DNA from: Thunnus maccoyii
Lineage: Eukaryota; Chordata; Actinopteri; Scombriformes; Scombridae
Length of the DNA stretch: 64,000 bases
NCBI RefSeq assembly: GCF_910596095.1
Contig: NC_056542.1
Location: 24,878,457 to 24,942,456 of the forward strand
Reading direction: 5' to 3'
The position numbers were made by a program, and so were the translations under genes. Positions 60,812 through 64,000 of this stretch are shown here, one piece after another. The notes under the pieces are model-generated. The model worked only from the letters and a program-made list of their open reading frames with translations, ran no database searches and was not told where the DNA came from. The number at the start of each line of letters is the position of its first letter. The first letter of the stretch is position 1.

Positions 60812-62729
60812 CCTTTACATACTGTTTGGGTCAAATTTGACCCCTTTTGACATTTGAAAGCAGTAAAGACACCCTGAATCACATTCTTTAAGCCTGAAAT
60901 TTTATGACTCTTCCTAAAGTGGTCCAGAATATTAAAAATTTTGGTCAAATTTGACCTGTATTCATTCAAAGGGATTTTAAAGTCCCCAGAGGAGGTCAAA
61001 TCAAGGTCAAGAGTGGTTATGTGGAATCTTGAAACAGTGAAACTACTGGCATGTCTGTGTATTTCTGTCATTGGGACAGTGGGGACAGAGTTCAAGAGGG
61101 ACCTGGACACTGTCAAGAGAACTGCCTGTGTTCCCTTTGCTACACTTGCCAGGGTTCAATTCAATTCACTTCAACTTTATGTATATAGTGCCAAATCACA
61201 ACAAAAGTTATCTCAGGGCACTTTTCACATAGAGCAGGTCTAGGCTGTACAGAGACCCATTATTCCCCCCTGAGCAAGCACTTGGCGACAGCCACAAGGA
61301 AAAACTCCCCTTTAACGAGAAGAAACCCTGAGCAGAACTGAGCTCTAGGTGGGCGGCCATCTGCCTTGACTGGTTCGGTTGAGAAAGAAAGAGGGAGGGG
61401 GAGAGAGAGACACAGAGAAGCACAATAACAACAATAATAATAATACAAATATGACCAATAATGATAATAGCAGGCGTGGGCATCAAGCAGGACCACAGCA
61501 GCAGGGGGTCCGCAGCCACGACCCATGGAAGCTCGCAATCCATAACTAGGGGGTCCATGACCATGATCCACAAGGAACCTGTGAGACAAGAAAGCACTAA
61601 AACTCTGGGGAAGAAGCCAAGTTAGTAACATGCATTAATGGTACATGAATGCATACAGATGTAGAGAGGGAGGAGGAGAGAGGAGCTCAGTGCATCATGG
61701 GAAGTCCCCCAGCAGTCTAGGCCTATAGCAGTATAACTAGGGGCTGGTCCAAGGCAAACCTGGCTGGCCCAGATGGGCATGTGCACCTGCAAACAAGCCT
61801 ATACAAATTAACAAATCAAACCCATCAATTACCAGGCAACCTAAGTGGTTGCCCAACATAGTCCTCTCTATAGTGAGTAGCAGCTTTCATAGGACTATAA
61901 AAAGTACCTGAGCTGCTTCTTCACTGATGTGGTGAAGGGGAAGGAGTGATGTGGTGGATCTGTTATTCCAAGATGAAAGGAGACAGTGAGTTGAAGCTGA
62001 AGAGAAAGTATTAGAAGAGGAGGACAACACAGACAAAATGGAGGAAAGGTCCTTGTGACCTCTCTCACACAAAGGCGATGCCACCTTCCCCACACGCCAA
62101 CCATAGCAGCTGCAGCAGCACAGTAGTCTGCGCTGATCAGTCTGCAGTCCCACAGTCGGTTGCCACAAGGGGACAAAAGAGAAGGAGATGCAAATTCTGC
62201 ACAAAAAAAGGACTGCAAAAGTAATGTTTTTTACAGTTTTGTTTGTTTGAAATTTGCAAACCAGTTTGTTGTTTTGTTTTATGACTAGTACACTCAATGC
62301 GGAGTTGACTGACAGAAAAGGAGGGCATGTGGTTTGCGGGCAGTGCTGAATGATGGTTTTAATGGTTATAATGAAACCTACCATTCAAAAAATGTTGTTG
62401 CATCCTTCACTTTCAATAACATTCATAGAAATAATTATGGTTGTTTTGTTCTCCTGTTTTAGATAACATGAGATCATAATATAGTGTTATTGTGAATGTT
62501 TTTTCTCTATAAATGAATAGTGTCATACCCAAAGAAAACACTCTCTCTGCTCTCTGAAACATTAATGGTGGATAAATAACCCATTTATTAATGACAAAAT
62601 ATCTATGGATGCAATATATATTTGGGGTTCAACACTGATTTAGGAACTTATAAATAGGGATATTTGAGCTGGGTCAAAAATGACCCGCTCCATACTGTGA
62701 GGGGTCAGGAGATGAACAGTATGTAAGGG
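60812..62729. mobile_element. Non-autonomous piggyBac-like DNA transposon
   Basis: The left end 'cctttacatactgtt' (60812-60826) and right end 'aacagtatgtaaggg' (62715-62729) form 15-bp terminal inverted repeats with one mismatch. The left end is preceded by TTAA (60808-60811). The right is followed by GTAA (62730-62733), one change from the TTAA duplication expected of piggyBac. Subterminal palindromes are GGGTCAAATTTGACCC (60828-60843) and GGGTCAAAAATGACCC (62671-62686). No transposase is encoded. A LINE-type repeat fills the middle. Confidence 0.68.
61153..61860 (-). mobile_element. LINE-type repeat nested in the piggyBac-like element
   Basis: Starts with 'caattcaattcacttcaact' (the reverse complement of a TTGAATTG-type tail) and 'tatagtgccaaatcacaaca', then 'gagcaggtctagg'. 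Later come 'aaggaaaaactcccctttaa' and 'gggcggccatctgcc'. This is a very common teleost LINE-derived sequence in minus orientation. No intact coding region is seen. The right boundary is approximate. Confidence 0.6.
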
Positions 62730-62733
62730 GTAA

Positions 62734-64000
62734 TACCTCTTTTTCAATTTCTTTCTGTCTCTCCATCCATATCTATTTCACTTCCTGTCAATAAGGTCAG
62801 CAGGAGTTTACCTCTTTGTAAACGACAAGGTTAGCCTGTGACATAAGACAGTCTGTGTGTTTGCATCGGAAAGATGTGTTGTGTATGTGTGTACGTGCAC
62901 AAGAGTCAACTAGTTTTCCAGTTGGGAAGGAGGTGAGGTGCATACATAGTTTATGTTTTTCTTCTCTTTGTGTGTATGCGAGTATGTTTAATCTCTTGAT
63001 GTGGTTGAAATATCAGCACAAGAGCAAAAGTTCAGTCAGTGGTTTGGTTGAATGTCAGTGTTAAGGTTTAAAAAATGAAGTAAGTCAGTGGAATGTCCTC
63101 ACAAATGCATGTGTGTACGAGTGTGTGCGCGTGTGTGTAAGACGTGGTATGGCAAGGGTAAGACGACATTCTTGAGAGTACAACGTGTCTCTTCTCCTTT
63201 GCTCACCTTCTGTCAAAAGCATCAGGTGGGTCTCTGGAGGGATGAGCAAACTTTCTTGGAGGAACAGAGAGCGAGGTAGAGAGAGGGGCAGAGAGGGAAT
63301 GAGACGGAGAGAGAAAGATGAGCAAACTCTTACCAGAATAGATAATGACTCTGTTTCTGTGTAGCAGCTAATTCTAGACTTAAAGTAACAAGTCGTTTAC
63401 AAATGTGAATGGAACCAATTCAGCAGAAATGTTTTTGTCATTATAGTACTGACCAAAACTAACACATTACTAACAAGACATAAATGATATATGTGAGCCT
63501 CGAAGTTATATGGTAAAAAAATTACAGAGTGGGCCTTTATGGTAGTGAAAAACTCATTTGTCTATTAGGATAGGCTCCTTCAGGCGTTCATACACCTAGA
63601 ACTTATGTATGTTAAGGCAAAGTTAAAGTTGTTATCCTTATGTTTTCCCCTTTACCCTTAAAATATTGCATGCAATAACATGTTGCATATGGAACAGCAA
63701 CCCTGTCAGAGTTGGGAATAAAATAAAATTTATTCCTGTAGTTTTTCCATAAAAGAAACCAGCACAGGAAGGAACGCTTTAAAGCGAGGCCTTTGTACAA
63801 AACCGCTTCTTCTTCTAGAAGAATTGATTTTCTTTTCTTGATTTTTTTATAGCTTATAGTAAAAGATAAATAGATTCTTAGTATAAAATATTGTAAAAAC
63901 ATTACATGTTACACACCAAATCTAGAGGCTACTTCTCTGGAAGCAAGAGCTGCATATGATGATAATGATAACTATTAAAATTCACTTCTTTAAAGTTTTT
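62734..64000. other. Non-coding DNA, no gene recognised
   Basis: AT-rich with short GT-rich patches (62850-62900, 63110-63140) and a GA-rich patch near 63260-63320. Nothing coding is supported. Confidence 0.4.

Overview
The window is nuclear DNA from a ray-finned fish, most likely a percomorph teleost. Evidence for this: multi-exon vertebrate genes with canonical GT-AG introns, dense TG/CA microsatellites, and several teleost-type transposons (L2-like LINEs, a Penelope-like relic, a Ngaro-type tyrosine-recombinase retroelement and a piggyBac-like element). The species cannot be named from the sequence.

Three host genes can be rebuilt exon by exon, all on the minus strand. From right to left they are: gapdhs (GAPDH paralogue; 10 coding exons, 46531 to 43043, 335 aa, with a probable promoter and non-coding first exon near 55.2 kb); tmem147 (7 coding exons, 36550 to 30937, 225 aa, plus a 5' non-coding exon); and a SULT2-type cytosolic sulfotransferase (6 coding exons, 16148 to 11728, 288 aa). 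GAPDHS and TMEM147 are also adjacent and co-oriented in human, so this is old conserved microsynteny and supports the gapdhs name. The sulfotransferase has a second intact in-phase first exon upstream (17262-17397). It also has a broken third one (14548-14682) inside intron 1.

The stretch from 18.9 to 28.1 kb is a nest of mobile elements. A Penelope-like relic (about 19.1-20.28 kb) is followed by a GC-rich, young-looking 4.9 kb Ngaro-type element (20461-25404, minus). The Ngaro has split direct repeats in the order A1-ORF-B1-A2-B2 and one open 1147-codon Gag-RT-RNase H frame. Its tyrosine recombinase is cut off after the N-terminal domain. It sits precisely in the A/T-rich tail of a decayed L2-like LINE (25405-27960, minus) whose last bases resume at 20460. 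Another decayed LINE lies antisense in tmem147 intron 5 (32.15-34.55 kb). A piggyBac-like non-autonomous element (60812-62729) has a further LINE-type repeat inside it.

The remainder (1-11.7 kb, 37.3-42.6 kb, gapdhs intron 1, 55.3-60.8 kb, 62.7-64 kb) is AT-rich non-coding DNA with microsatellites and scattered repeat fragments. I could not support any gene there. I saw no rRNA or tRNA genes and no CRISPR arrays.
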